DNA from: Anisakis pegreffii
Lineage: Eukaryota; Nematoda; Chromadorea; Rhabditida; Anisakidae
Length of the DNA stretch: 64,000 nucleotides
Direction: 5' to 3'
Assembly: GCA_035041965.1 (NCBI GenBank)
Contig: JAPYMA010002832.1
Coordinates: 1-64,000 of the forward strand
Positions 36,428 through 49,600 of the stretch are shown here, piece after piece (positions within the stretch are counted from its first letter, which is position 1; every line of letters begins with the position of its first letter). Below the pieces are notes generated by a model, which saw nothing but the letters and a program-made list of their open reading frames with translations, was not told the origin of the DNA and made no database searches. The position numbers and the translations under genes are program-made.

Positions 36428-37047
36428 TCAGTATTTATTCGGATGTCGCAAGCGATAGATAGGTATATCACGCAAAATTCGGATTTGATGTGATAAACCT
36501 AAATCTTGCACCAATGATTCAGTGCCAAAACATTCTTTTATTTCTGAGAAAGACATAAATTTGGTGCAATATTTGTATGGATGCAACAATGGGAAATTGA
36601 AGGATGTCAGTGATTGATTTTGTTGCATAAGTATTGATAGATATATTGAATGTTAAAAAGAATGAATAATGATCTGTGTGCCTTAGATGCCCCACTTTTC
36701 TTATTTCATGACCATGCTCAAATCCATTCTGAACATTTAAAAACCCTTTCGAAGTGATCTTCTCACATTTATCGCGATCAGCAGCATTTACTCGCTGATG
36801 CAAACATGATGAATTTGCGTAGCGGTTAACTCGCTTTATGACCGTTTTAAGTGATGTTCATTGATAATGATAATGGTTACTTGCTTTTATTTATTCACTT
36901 GCCTCGTTTAAATCTATTTAGCGAAATCCGTGCTTCTCAACCGTGTCGGTTAATCGCCCTGTGCACCAATTGTAAAGTAGTAGCCAGCTCACCTCTGACC
37001 CTTGTAACTTATGACAATATTCAGCCACAATCCTCTGAGAAAAGTGC
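36428..37047 (-). CDS. Unrecognised gene, three 3' exons
   Basis: Three minus-strand exons join in one frame: 37047-36993 (enters in phase 2, ends GAG|GTGAGC), 36794-36713 (acceptor TTTGCATCAG, ends in phase 1) and 36543-36428 (acceptor TTTCTCAG, ends TGA). They encode HFSQRIVAEYCHKLQGSE, then RVNAADRDKCEKITSKGFLN, then EIKECFGTESLVQDLGLS and the basic C-terminus YRLRHPNKY. Three consecutive phase-matched joins make chance unlikely. I do not recognise the family. Upstream exons were not found; they should lie between 37.05 and 38.6 kb, where a minus-strand Met-started segment near 37290-37200 is a weak candidate. Confidence 0.45.
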
Positions 37048-37099
37048 CTAATTTCAATGAATGATGCAAAAATTATTTAAAATATATCGCATAGACTTC

Positions 37100-38700
37100 T
37101 TAAAATATGAAATGCTGCACTGATAATGAGTGGGATATTTTGATAATTGTTTTCATTTAATGGAAACTATCGCCGATATACATCTATTTGCGATTGTTTG
37201 CTTGATCTGTCGGAGCCGTCATAGGATCAAATCGATCACAAATTTGACTCTCCTTTATTGCATTCATGTGATACCTCATTGCTGTATTATTTCAGAATCA
37301 TCACCTGACCATAAGTACAATTTGAAATGTGATATCGTTCAGAATGCAATACAATAGCTGAACTGTACATTATCTATGCTGATTAGTCATAAATCAAGTG
37401 CCACATCAGTATGAATTAGCCGAACTCCTTTAACTGGATGGAATCTTAATCCATTTTTGATGACTAGAAAATTTCCCAAAAACGATTGTTACTGTTATTG
37501 CTATGCGCTGATTTCATAATTGTTATTGCTATTGCCATTGTTGCTGATATAATTCACAAATTATTCTCGACTTTATTGACGTGAACAGCTCCGATTATTG
37601 GAAAATTCTTCATTCATATTTTGAATCATAAAATTTTATTTTTTCCTTCTTTCGAAACAAATCTACTGAATGCAAATACGACTTTTAAACCCACGCACAC
37701 AAACACTTGTGCATGTACCAGCCGTGTTTAGGTGGACGGACGGCGGTGGTTGATATCTTCCTTCTAAGATATTCTTTTAGGTCGCTTCTGGGTAATTATA
37801 GGTCAAGGTTAATGCCCTTTCATTTATGTATACATACAAGTGTGTGTTATTCCTTATCGTTCATTACTCTCTTATTCTCAAATTCCAAATGGTTGATTCT
37901 TGTCGATTTTTGGGATCTACTCTGCTAAGTTGTGCTCGATATTTTTCTCATTCTCAGCGGTCTTGCTAAGATCTGATGTTATGAAGACGATGTTTGGTAT
38001 TAATGTAGGTGTATCGATGTTAATTGACAATGACCCCATTATATCACCTTAATATCAACTGCCTTCATAACTCTTCCAACTAAATACCATAACACCATGC
38101 ATTCCATGCCACCTCAGTGCAACCGATCACAGCATCAACGTCATCTTGGTTATACAATATCATCGTTCGACGCCTTTAACAATTTATCTTACGGAACATT
38201 TGCACCTATGCAAGGAACTGTTTTAATGATCTCTTTCATAGTTATTACTGTCAATATTATTACTATTATTATCATTACTTTTACTTTTGTTGTTGCAGTG
38301 AAATCCTAAATACATGATTACTTGCGTTTGCTAACAATGCATCATTACCAGCAAATTGCATTTGTCTTGTTTCGCACTATCAGGCGATTTCGTCACAAAA
38401 TATCACTCATCCATCTGATTGTAATAGTCATATTGTGCATTATGGTAATCTTAATATCACTTATTTCATCTTGAAAACTTATCATACGCATTCTTGCATT
38501 GCATATATGGACTGACTGGCTCATACCCTAATCTCTTCAGTCTTTATATTATAGGGATTGCATTTGTTAATACAATGAATACATCATTACCAGCATTGAT
38601 TCGTTTTGATGAAATGTTCGAAGCTGATTTCATAAGCTGCTATCAGTGATTCTGTGTGATAATTTCTACGACCGACTTTTCATAATTCGTTCTCATCAGT
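37100..38700. promoter_or_regulatory. Upstream region of the MLT-11-like gene
   Basis: This 1.6-kb stretch precedes the multi-Kunitz gene. At 37800-37805 lies AGGTCA preceded by TAATTAT, a fit to the extended ROR/NHR-23 half-site (A/T-rich then TAGGTCA). In C. elegans NHR-23 drives mlt-11 and other moulting genes, so the site is a reasonable candidate, but an AGGTCA is expected by chance every few kilobases. A plus-strand open frame at 38097-38309 has no splice support. Confidence 0.3.
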
Positions 38701-38720
38701 CATGAAGTAAATTTTCTTAC

Positions 38721-38722
38721 AG
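38721..38722 (+). promoter_or_regulatory. Candidate trans-splice acceptor of the MLT-11-like gene
   Basis: ATTTTCTTACAG ends 13 bases before the first ATG. Pyrimidine-rich and nematode-like, it supports the chosen start and would accept a spliced leader. Confidence 0.55.
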
Positions 38723-38735
38723 AGAACGGAATTCA

Positions 38736-40680
38736 ATGCAGGAGGGTACAACAATAGCGCTGATAGCGCTAGCTGTTTTACAGACTGTGCTTGCAGGTGA
38801 TTAATTATAACCGAATTATCTTATTTCCTCGCCTCATTTAATTAGCCTATTTCACCTCTCACCTCATCTCTTGGTCACCTTTCTGTTGCCTTACCGTCAT
38901 ACGCTTCAGCTAGAGATTATCGGTCAATTGAATACGAAGAAGAAACATATCATTGATTACCTTGAAAATGAATTCCTATTATGCATGACCAAATAACACT
39001 GATCTTTTGATGATCGTATTGAAAATTCGACTTTTTTCATTACTTCGATTACGCTAATGGAATGATCACAAAAAATTCTCTGGATTTAATTCTTCTTCGA
39101 GAATACATTTAATTCTTCTTAGAGAATAACTCAACATCCGAAACTCAATTAAATCGTCAATAACACTATCCGAAAAGCATCTCTAATACATTCATGATGA
39201 GGTGCACCATTCAGTATCAGAAAATCTCACAATCACCCTCAAAAACATTGAAGATTTCAAAGTTTCATCACTTATGAGAAGCTTCACTCACTCGAACCAT
39301 ACTGAAAAGAGCTGCTATCATAGAGCATAAAATAAATCGTTTTGAAAACACCATAAAATCGTTTTCAGGCGAGGTAGATCCTTGTAAACGACAGCCCTTC
39401 CGAGGTCGATGTCCTGCTGTGAGCGGAGGCCAACAAACTCGGTCACAGTTCGTGCTGCGATATTATATGCGAGACAATGAATGTGTTTCATATCCTTTTG
39501 GTCAGCAACTTCACTCTTGAAACATTCCATTGATTAATTATGCATCAAAATTTTCATCTCGTTTTCTCAATTTCCAACCATTATTATTGAATAATTTTTG
39601 TTATTGTTGACTGCACTCAAAATTTCAAAGGTAAAAAAGCAAAATCGCACACCTCATTTACGCATCCCATGTATAACGGCGCTTGACCAATTAGAGCACT
39701 TCGAACAATTCAAGATCTCTAAATGCCACCACCAATTAATCTGATTAATTTTATGAATTATTGGTGAGATATAAATCAATACAAGAGAATTTAACCATTG
39801 TTGAAGAATGTTTTCAAATTTAGGTCATTGTTCAAAAGATACAAATGAGCCGAGATTGTACCGTTATAAAGAGGAATGTGAAGATGCATGTTTGAATGTT
39901 GTGCGATCAAATAACAATGTTCAAAAAACTGAAGACATTGCATCTCCAACTGCATCATCCACTTCTACGCAGTCAACTACGAGTACTTCAGCGACTTCTG
40001 ATGGTTAATTCATTTGTTTTATGTGTTATGAATATTATTTCATGAATATTATGATCGATTATTTATTGGTATGAATGCCAGCGATATCATTGCGATCACT
40101 GAAAGATCATCGCCATATTGCAGAGTCACGGAAGTCAGCGCCAAACGATTGCACAAGTGCCGTTGACGCAGGACCATGTGAATCGTCAGTCTCAAGATGG
40201 TACTATGATGCGAATGAACAGACGTGCAAGCCTTTCTCATATTCAGGTCAGTGGGACTGTTGCATGTGAAAACATCTTTATTCTTGTTCGAATATCAGTT
40301 ATTATCGCATTTATGACTGTTTTTATTAGACCATTATTCTAATGAACAATATCCCACATTCACCAAATGACATTTATTGTTAATATCACACCGTTCTAAC
40401 AATAAGCAATTTGAAAATAACACACAAAAATGGTCAGAATTTCGAACGATTCCAGGTTGTGGTGGGAACGGAAACAATTATTTGACGAAATTTGCGTGTG
40501 AGAGACGATGCACACCGGTACTCGACTCGTCAATCAAATGCCCGAACGGTGCCGAACCGTTGAAAAACGTTCACGGCGTACCGACCACTTGTGCGAAGAA
40601 GTCGTGTCCGTCTGATCATAAATGCACAAAAGTGGAACAGAATTCAATTTGTTGTCCTGTTCCCGAAGATGAATCCAAAA
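38736..40680 (+). other. MLT-11-like module 1: signal peptide, Kunitz 1-2, lustrin repeat 1
   Basis: Exons 38736-38796, 39369-39500, 39824-40003, 40124-40246 and 40456-40680. Kunitz 1 is unusual: 23 residues separate Cys2 and Cys3 (usually about 15), 15 separate Cys4 and Cys5 (usually 12), and P1 is Pro (GRCPAV). Its second half is followed by a Ser/Thr run. Kunitz 2 is split by an intron before its GGC and has Glu at P1 (GPCESS). The last exon continues into a lustrin-type repeat: CPNG, then CAKKSCPSDHKC, then ICCP. Confidence 0.85.
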
Positions 40681-43600
40681 GTAATTTTCCATTGACATTT
40701 TCTCTGACAATGAATAATTTCTCACTTCAGTTGCCTATTTCACTGCTTATTCGTTGTGTTTTTGATTTATTTTTCCTCATTCCTCCCAAGATTTTTGATT
40801 GAGACAATAATCAGTCAACGATCATCAGCTTGATCTTGAGTTGATTAATTCTTGATCGTCAACTTCTTATAAGTCGACGGTCTTCAGACTGCAAAACTTT
40901 CAGTCAGTTGATATGGATGCGGCAATTGCTGATCGCAGACACTGAATTTCCAATGATTTCACTGTAACCTCTTAGCACTTTCAAATGGCAATTCCACACT
41001 GACGCTGAAAATGAGAACCACCATCGTGAGACTGAATTTATGATTGGACTGTTTGATCAAGCTTTTGATGAAATCGGATCGTTTTTCAGAAAGCAGTTCA
41101 AAAGCAGACGTATGTGCGCTGCCGAAAGAACGTGGACCGTGCGATCGCTATGAGTTACGTTTCTATTACAATAGCGATATGAAAGAGTGCAAATACTTCT
41201 TCTTCGGCGGTTGTGAGGGTAATGCGAATAACTTTGAACGTGTTGAGGACTGCGAAAGTGCTTGTGGCCGAGGTTCGCTTATTTTTCCTTCTGATTTATG
41301 CACTTCCAACAATTCTAAGCAGATTCACGAGTTGGATTCTCCTTTTAGTTGGATTTTCCTGATCCATCTGCGATTCAAATGTACACTTTCTTCGATGAAC
41401 TAGACTCTTGAAGGCCAGATAGGTTATGCAGTATAGTTCAGTTTGATGTCAATAATTCATATTGGTTGCTCAATTTTATCAGATGCTCATTACAGTCAAG
41501 TTTTCTATCTCAATCATCACTTTATCGTTGTTGCCAAATCGCAAAAACGAGATTTTCTACCTAATGCTTGGTAGCATAAGCCATACATCGTTAAGCACAC
41601 ATCATCTCGATCTTCTGATTAAGTCAGCATCCGATTGATAAACATCATAGAGCAATCATTATAAAATTGCTTGTTCACATGCTGATATCAGAAAATACTC
41701 AGGACGAAAAGCGTTGAGAATAGAATCGCCGCAAACCGTCCAAACGAAACCAACAACTGCAGCCCCAACCACTACAGGGATGTCGCAAGAGGCCACAACC
41801 GTTGAGCAAATTCCAGAAGCAGAAGAAACAGAAGCAAGTAAAGTGCCGGGCATCGTCGAGCACCCAACATCCGCTTCCACAAAGTCACTAAATTCTTCTT
41901 TATCAACTCACTTTTATCATTATCAATTAATAAAGGACCAATTCATATGAGTGAATCACAATCAAAAATGCGTATTTTTTTGAATATTTTTCTGAAATTT
42001 ATGCCGATCACCATTCATCCTAATCAAATTTCCTAAGCAATTTCAAGTCTTTCGGAGTGTGCTGAGTATTTTTGATACAGAAAACATCTTAGAAAATTCG
42101 ACTTTGATTCAACTGAGATTTGACCTTGATCCTTAGACGCGCAGCGTTGATAGTGTTTCCACATGCTTCCTAAAATTCATTCTGATTTGCTTTGTAAGAA
42201 ATTTTATAGTAGCTCAATCGCATAAGTATAACGTATGATGGATTCATAGAAGACAACCTATTTGCACTGAGACTGACTAGCTTCCAGAAATTCTCACGTC
42301 AGAATTGTGAACCTGCTTTTGTTCCATTAGTTTTTCGCGATAGCCTCCAGAAGCGGTCTGCTTGTGTCTTTCGAAATCATTTTGATCAACACGTATCAAT
42401 GTTCCTATCAATTCAGATCAGCCCCATCTACAGCCGCCAAGAAAGTGGATAGTGTTCACCTTACGGGTGAACCTGAAACATCAGTTAATATTGATACCAC
42501 TTCAACTACGGTTACTACCACGCCGGAACAACCAACTACGCAGTCCTCAGCGCCCAGCCGAAGAATCGTCACAGATCCACCCGTTGAGCCTTTGGTGTCC
42601 CTTATCAAACCGCAAGATATCAATCAGCCCGATATAATTTCACCATTACCAGGTCGTTTTTCAGCCGAATATCTTTGTCTGTTCTATTTCTTACACTGAC
42701 AATGAGCAGTTTTCATCTTGCAAATAAGTGAACGCAAGTGTGAATGCACTGAATTTCTGGAATGCCTTTTGATAGTAACTGAAGAAATATGGCTACAATC
42801 TATTCATTATCTAAAAGTGATTCGACGTAACATGCGATATTAATTGATGATGCAAGTCTGCAGAAACATTATTATTGATGATTAGAATGACAAAGAGCCC
42901 CGGGACGATCAATAGATTTAGAGATGACAATAATGATTAAGATAGTAATTATGATTTTAACGACAATAGTAGTAGTAATAGTGATAACATGATATAATAA
43001 GTAATAATCAATATTAATAATAATAATAGTAATAATAATAATAATAATAATAGCAATAATAGTAATTATAACAATCCAGATAAATTTCCAGCAAATCGTT
43101 GTCTTCACATGCGTGATCCAGGGGATTGTGATGGTCATTTCCCAAGATGGTTCTGGAATGAAGAGACAAAAACATGCGATGTTTTCACATATAGCGGATG
43201 TAGTGGCAACGGCAACAACTTCGCTAACCGAGAAGAATGCCTGAGCATTTGCAATCGTCAAGGTATTTCTTACTGCTACTTCCATTAATTGTGTTAATGA
43301 CGAACATGGATTAGCGCATTGAACAAATATCCCATCAATATATCCTAGTAAGAAAGTAGTGACCAGATCTGCTTCATTATTAATTTTTTGGTTATTGATT
43401 GTCTTGCTCTTCACGGTAAGACGATAACGATCTACTGGCTGCCAGTCTTAAATGACTGAAAATTAGAGCTGTGATAATGAATTTTAATTAGTAACCATGG
43501 AGAAAAATTTCTGATGTTGATCGTATGATGATATGAATTGTAAGAGTGATAATGATTATAATCGATCAATGATGAATCAATAAACAGTCGGAGCATTTTT

Positions 43601-46600
43601 CAGTGAACACGAAAACTAGCCAACCAAGTGCGGCTTCGCTGTGTGCTCATAAAATAAATCCTGGTGATTGCAAGGGAGAATTCGAAAGATTCGCTTTTGA
43701 TACGGATACTGGTAAATGTCGGCCATTTATTTACGGTGGTTGTGGCGGTAACGGTAATAATTTTGCATCGCTGGAAGAATGCGCACAACGATGCCATCCA
43801 CAAGGTTGTTGCTTTTCGTCAAATTTGCTCATTTTCATCCTTTCAAGGACGTACAATATTTGCTTATTTGATATGTCTTCGATTGTCAGCTATCATTTTT
43901 ATGCAGTACTTCATTGAGACCATCTACATGTCGAGACCGTTAGCCACAATAGTTAGCAGATTACCTAATTATCAATCGCACAGGATACCATTAATATAGG
44001 CTGAAGTAACAAGCAATAATAAAGAAGACAGTTATTTCAGTTCCGGAGCCAGCTATATTGATGAATGTATGTGAACATCCAATCGAGATTGGTGAATGCT
44101 CAGGGGTGTTCATGCGATTTGCCTATGATAAGGTCAATAACGAATGTCGTCAGTTCACATACGGTGGCTGTGGCGGTAATGGCAATAACTTTGCCACTTT
44201 AGCTGACTGTAGAGCAAAATGTGTTAAAGGTATTTATTTCATTGTTCATGCTGCTCGGATGCTAGAATGTTCTTAGAGTGCCAGAGAACATTTTCACTAT
44301 TAATATGCTCGAATAAGATCTCAAGATGAATATCTCAATATATATCTCAATACATCTCAATAACTCAATAACGTCGATCTCAAATATGGAAATTTTCATT
44401 TGATTGTTCATTAATGTACTTGGTTTTGCCGTTCGTTCCACAAATTCTAGTATAAATGCAAATTTAAAGTGAGTTGTCCACCAGAGCCGCAATGCGATCT
44501 CAGTCGATGCCAACTGGTGAACGATGCACAAGGTTGCTCGTTCTGTAGTTGTCCACCAGACTCTACTCAACCACAGCAGCCCTCACAAGGTATTCATTAT
44601 TATCGATAGTTTTGATATTAGTCAACCAGTGAGAAAATAGCCCACAGCGAGAAATCGGACCCTTGGAACTGAAATCGGTCCCCAACTGTTCTGATCCACT
44701 GAACAGATGCGGACTCAATTGTCGGTTCCAGTTTCCTTGCGGATCATTCTTCTACTAGTTGGTCAATAAAATGCAGATCATAAGATATCTAAGTCAACTT
44801 TTCGATCACCTTGAAACATTGAACAATAGCAATCAAGAGTTTTTTACAAAAATTTCACGTCGTCATCCTCATGGATGACTTCTTTTAAAACGTTTCATTT
44901 TCATTTAATAACTTCACGTTTATTTAGTCATTGACTCCATACTGTAAACGTTTCTCGCTCATCCAATAATCACATTCGTTCGGCAAAATTTCCCCCGCAT
45001 GATTGTTTTTGTTGTGATTATCAGCTGAACTCTTTTCGATTAACATATCAATAAATGCAAATTGCAGGATGTCCTCCGATTGACGTGTTGATGTGTGCTG
45101 AACCGTGCATTATCTTCACGAATCGTCGTGGCTGTCAAGAATGTGTATGTCCAGTGCTTCCACCGAACGCTGGTGGACCTGTACCACCATCCACTGACCA
45201 ACTACCCGCTAACACTCAAGAAAATATCGCACCTCCATCACCACCACAATCACCCTCTCCTCCGTCGCCTCCCGCACCCGCCCAAGAAGGTTCATTGATG
45301 ATCGCTTCCTTTTAGGATTCTTTTTCTATCTTTATGAATCCAACTAGCCCTAAACTCTTCTAGAGCTTCAATTTCTGAATAAACTCATGTCAGTATCACA
45401 TCAATATTATAATTTTTAGAAACCTATAATTATGTAAGTAAATGATCTGTTCAGTAAGTATTGCCCAGCATGTAAAAGAAAGCACATAAAATTGATTATC
45501 AAAGAATCATTTTTAAGAGGAACAAACTTTTTTTTAGTTCTTTGATATCTTCCGTCAAGGATATCTAACCAATGATTAACAATTTCAGAACAATCGAGAA
45601 TACCAAATGTCGCTGAGATTACTGAAAGATGCACACAAAAAGTGGTATGTTTTGCTTCCTTTGAATTCCACGCGTTCAAATCCTTCGTTCAGATTCACTG
45701 ATCCACTTTTATCAGTTCAACTCTAGTCGCTCAGCTATGTTATGTTCATTTCTACTGATGCTGAGTCGAAGTACGGTAGAAAAATGAGCTATTGTACTTC
45801 AAATTCATAATGATGCTGATCATTGTGATCGACGTTCAGATGGTCATAACTCATGCCATGAATTCAGGACTCTGGACCATGTAAGAACTCGGTGAAACGA
45901 TTCTATTTCAATGTGAACACTGGCACATGTGACCAGTTCGAGTATGGCGGTTGTGCTGGAAATAGGAATCATTTCTTCACGTTGAAGGAATGTGAATTAC
46001 ATTGTGCTCGATTTGCAAGTACGTTTCATGAACGTATCGTTCCGCGGGCATGTTCTAGATATACATATCATTTATGTTCCCAACATGTGGATGCATTTGA
46101 TGGAAGTTGCATTTTTGCAGAAATTTTGAAATCAAAAATCTGAATTGTGGCTAAGCACGCAACAGTGAGATGGAAATTTTAGATTTTGAAGAGTGTTTCG
46201 TCAACGTTTCTTATTGTCCTAAGAAATTCGTCGAATTTATCGTGGAAGACAAACGCAACTTTTAGGATTATTGATGAGTACGAAAAGCGAAACGGGAATT
46301 GATGATGAGCTCTCTCAAGCGTTCGCTGCTCGCTCGCATCACGGACAGGTTTCCGGCGCATCTGCAGGTGAAAACGAACAGCAAAAGCAACAACAAGGTT
46401 CTGCACTCTCCACCTCATCATCAGAAATAACGAATTTATCCAACAAAACAACCTCAGTTTCGTCTTCCACCCATCACCATTATGAAATAACGCATGAATC
46501 GCACGTGAATACAACCAAAACAACCCACTTCACCTCATCGCATTCAACCACCTTTCACCTATCAAATTCAAATTCACCACATTCTGTTGTCCAATCAACG

Positions 46601-49600
46601 CATGATCAAAATGACCGCACTAATGATAGTAATGCACCAGAATCACAACTCACTAATCTCATCCCTTCTGCAGCACATTTGGCCGAAAAATCTGATAGTG
46701 GAACTGTTGATAATAGCATTAATAACAATATTGGCGACAATCTTGTTGCTTCTAATGATAAGCATAGTACTACTGATAATAATGATAACAGCATCACTTC
46801 TATTAAAACTCATGATAGTTCTGACCAAGGTAGGCAAAATGGGAATGACATGATTCCGAGTGCTGAAGGACAGCTTTTTTCTGCTTCTTCGAATAGTCCA
46901 CTCCCCGAAACAGCGACGAATCAGAATTTAACGAGCATATTGTCATCATCCGATCAAGCCAAGTCAATTTCAACTGATCAGTCATCATCAGTTGCTTCTG
47001 CGTTTTCCACTCACTCTGCTTCGGAATCGGAATCCAGACAACGCCAAGAACAAACTTATCGCAATGAACAGCATTCCTCAGCACTAGCCTCCTCATCTTC
47101 CGGTAGCGCTCACCTGGATGAGACCAATTCAGTGGATGCTACCTCTAGTCCTATCAAGGAGGAAAGTCATCAAAGTAGAGAAGGTTTACAGAAGAGTGAT
47201 TCTGCTTTGAGCATATCTGAATCTGCGTCTTCCGGAAAAAAGTCTGGGTCAGAGATTACTTCTGAATCTCTGAAAAACCTTATATCCTCTATCGCACAAG
47301 AATCGAACGAGCGTGAAAAGATCACTGGCACTGATGACTCAGTGAGAAGATCATTGAATCACTCTTTGAATTTTGAGAAGGAAACCGCTGAGGAACTGAA
47401 AGCAAACGTTGTTGTTGATATGCCATCAACTTCAACTACACATCATCCAGCGTTCATCACATGGGATAAGGATCCTTTCATAAGGCTTCCTCGACCAGCC
47501 ATATTAGTGGATAAAAAAATGAAATCTGCCTCTGGATCGTCAGAAGGACTTTCGATCTCAAGTGCCCATCAAAGCAGGTCTATATCTGAGGCTTCTGAAA
47601 GATTATCTACTTCAACTTCAACCGACCACCATACTAACCTTCTTTCTGGACCTTCCGGAAACGGTTTAGTATCGACAGGTTTGCAGCAAGGAAATGACGT
47701 TACCTCTGAATCCCTCAAAGGTCTAATATCATCAATTTCACAAGGGAGTAACCTTGCCAGACAGGATAAAAGTGATGGTGTTGCTTCAACGACTGTATTG
47801 CCAGTCACTGACAGTGATAGAACCGTCGATAGGGCTGATGCTCCGCTCACCACAACTCAGAAACCAGCATTCATAACATCAGATAAAAATCCTCTCATAC
47901 CGGTGCATCAACCCACTGCAATGCCTTCTTCTATAGAAGAGAGCAACGCTACGCCTAGCAGTTCGATGGCATCTGCAACTTCAGTCGTTGAACAGCACAA
48001 CATCTCTTCTGCATCTTCCAAAGACTCGCTAACTTCAGTCGATCATCAGCATACAATGTCAGCTGAATCCAATGCAGCTCTGGCCACTGCTGAGAATCAC
48101 AGTTCTAGTGGACATCTTGTTGAATCCGAGAATTCGATAGCTGAAGGAAGCAAATCCACGCAAGAACCTTCGACAGCTCAAACAGTATCGTCTGAAGAAC
48201 AAAAACTCGTTGATTCTATTCCAACGACTGCAGTACCGGTCACCACGTCAACTCAGAAGCCAGCTTTTATAACATGGGATAAAGATCCTTTCATAAAATT
48301 CACTAGGCCTACTCTAAAAACTTCAACTGAACGGTCCTCTCAAGCAATGTCAACTTCAATTTTGCAACAGATGCATGTTTCTCACGGTGACTCTGGAAAT
48401 TACGCTTCTGCTGATGAGTCTAGAAGTCATTCTTCTGCCGGTGACTCTGAAAGCAGAAGTAGTCATTCCGAAGGTTCCTCATCTTCTACTGTCCTAGAAA
48501 GCAGTTCTTCTTCTGGTTCCTTGCAAGGATCCTCAGGTTCGGTTGTCCATGAAAATAAGCTCACTTCTGGATCTCGTACGCAATTCTCAAGCGCACTTGC
48601 TCACGAAAACAACGAATCCATTCAACCCCTAGCAACAACTTCGACTCCAGCTATCCCGCAAGGAACTGTTGAGGTGATCACACCTACAGCTCTTCCAAAC
48701 ACCGCAGTCAGCACCCAAAGCAGCATTCCACTCAGTTCGACAAGTCGTCCTCTGTTCATAACATGGGATAAAAATCCATTTATCAGACTCAAAAAACCAA
48801 TCCCATCATGGAAAATACACCCAAATACGTCCGTATCACTGCTCAATTCGTTCGCGTTTGGGATTTCTGAACAGAAAGATGTTTCGACCAAAAATTTAAC
48901 TTCAATCAGTGGATCAAATGTTATGAGACAATCAAGCAATAATAAAACATATGAAACTTTGCAAACAAATATGCAATCAAAGGAAAGAGAAGCCAAATTA
49001 AATCCATCGAATTCCATGAATATTTTTTCGACGTCATCGGTTTCAGCTCTCAAAACAGGTTAGGTTTTGTTGAAAGTTTCATCTGGTAGAGTGCTCGATG
49101 ATATCTCATTAGGGCATTTTGAGTCAAATGATAGTAAAGAGAACTCTGAGTTTATTGAATACTGTATCAGCACAGCGTCTTCGGTAATGGCTTCCTGGCT
49201 CTTGAGTACTTCAAAAAATCATTTTCGATTTTCAATAATTGTTTCCTTCTGATTATAACGACTGCATCTCATCATAGTGACGCGAAATTTGCATGAGTGG
49301 AATTGCATGACTTTGGGATAGCATAGCTTCAAATGGTGGAATTCTCAGTAACTTATCATCACTTTCTCTCGTTGAAAATAACCGACTATAGCAGAGAAAG
49401 TAGCAGTAACATGCATGACATATCAATAATATCTCTTCATTGATCCATTATTTTAGTCTATTTCCTCAGATAACCAATACAATCCTAATTCGCTAACAAT
49501 GAACGATTTTGAATGAATATCATTTTTATGTCAGCAGTGTCTTGAAATTCCGAAACAGTAATATGAAGCATAAAAAATTAAGCGCAATTCTAAGCTGATA

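Noticed and set aside
42872..43414. 180-codon minus-strand open frame
   Set aside because: Shadow of the Kunitz 4 exon and an AAT microsatellite, which produces the Ile-rich stretch.
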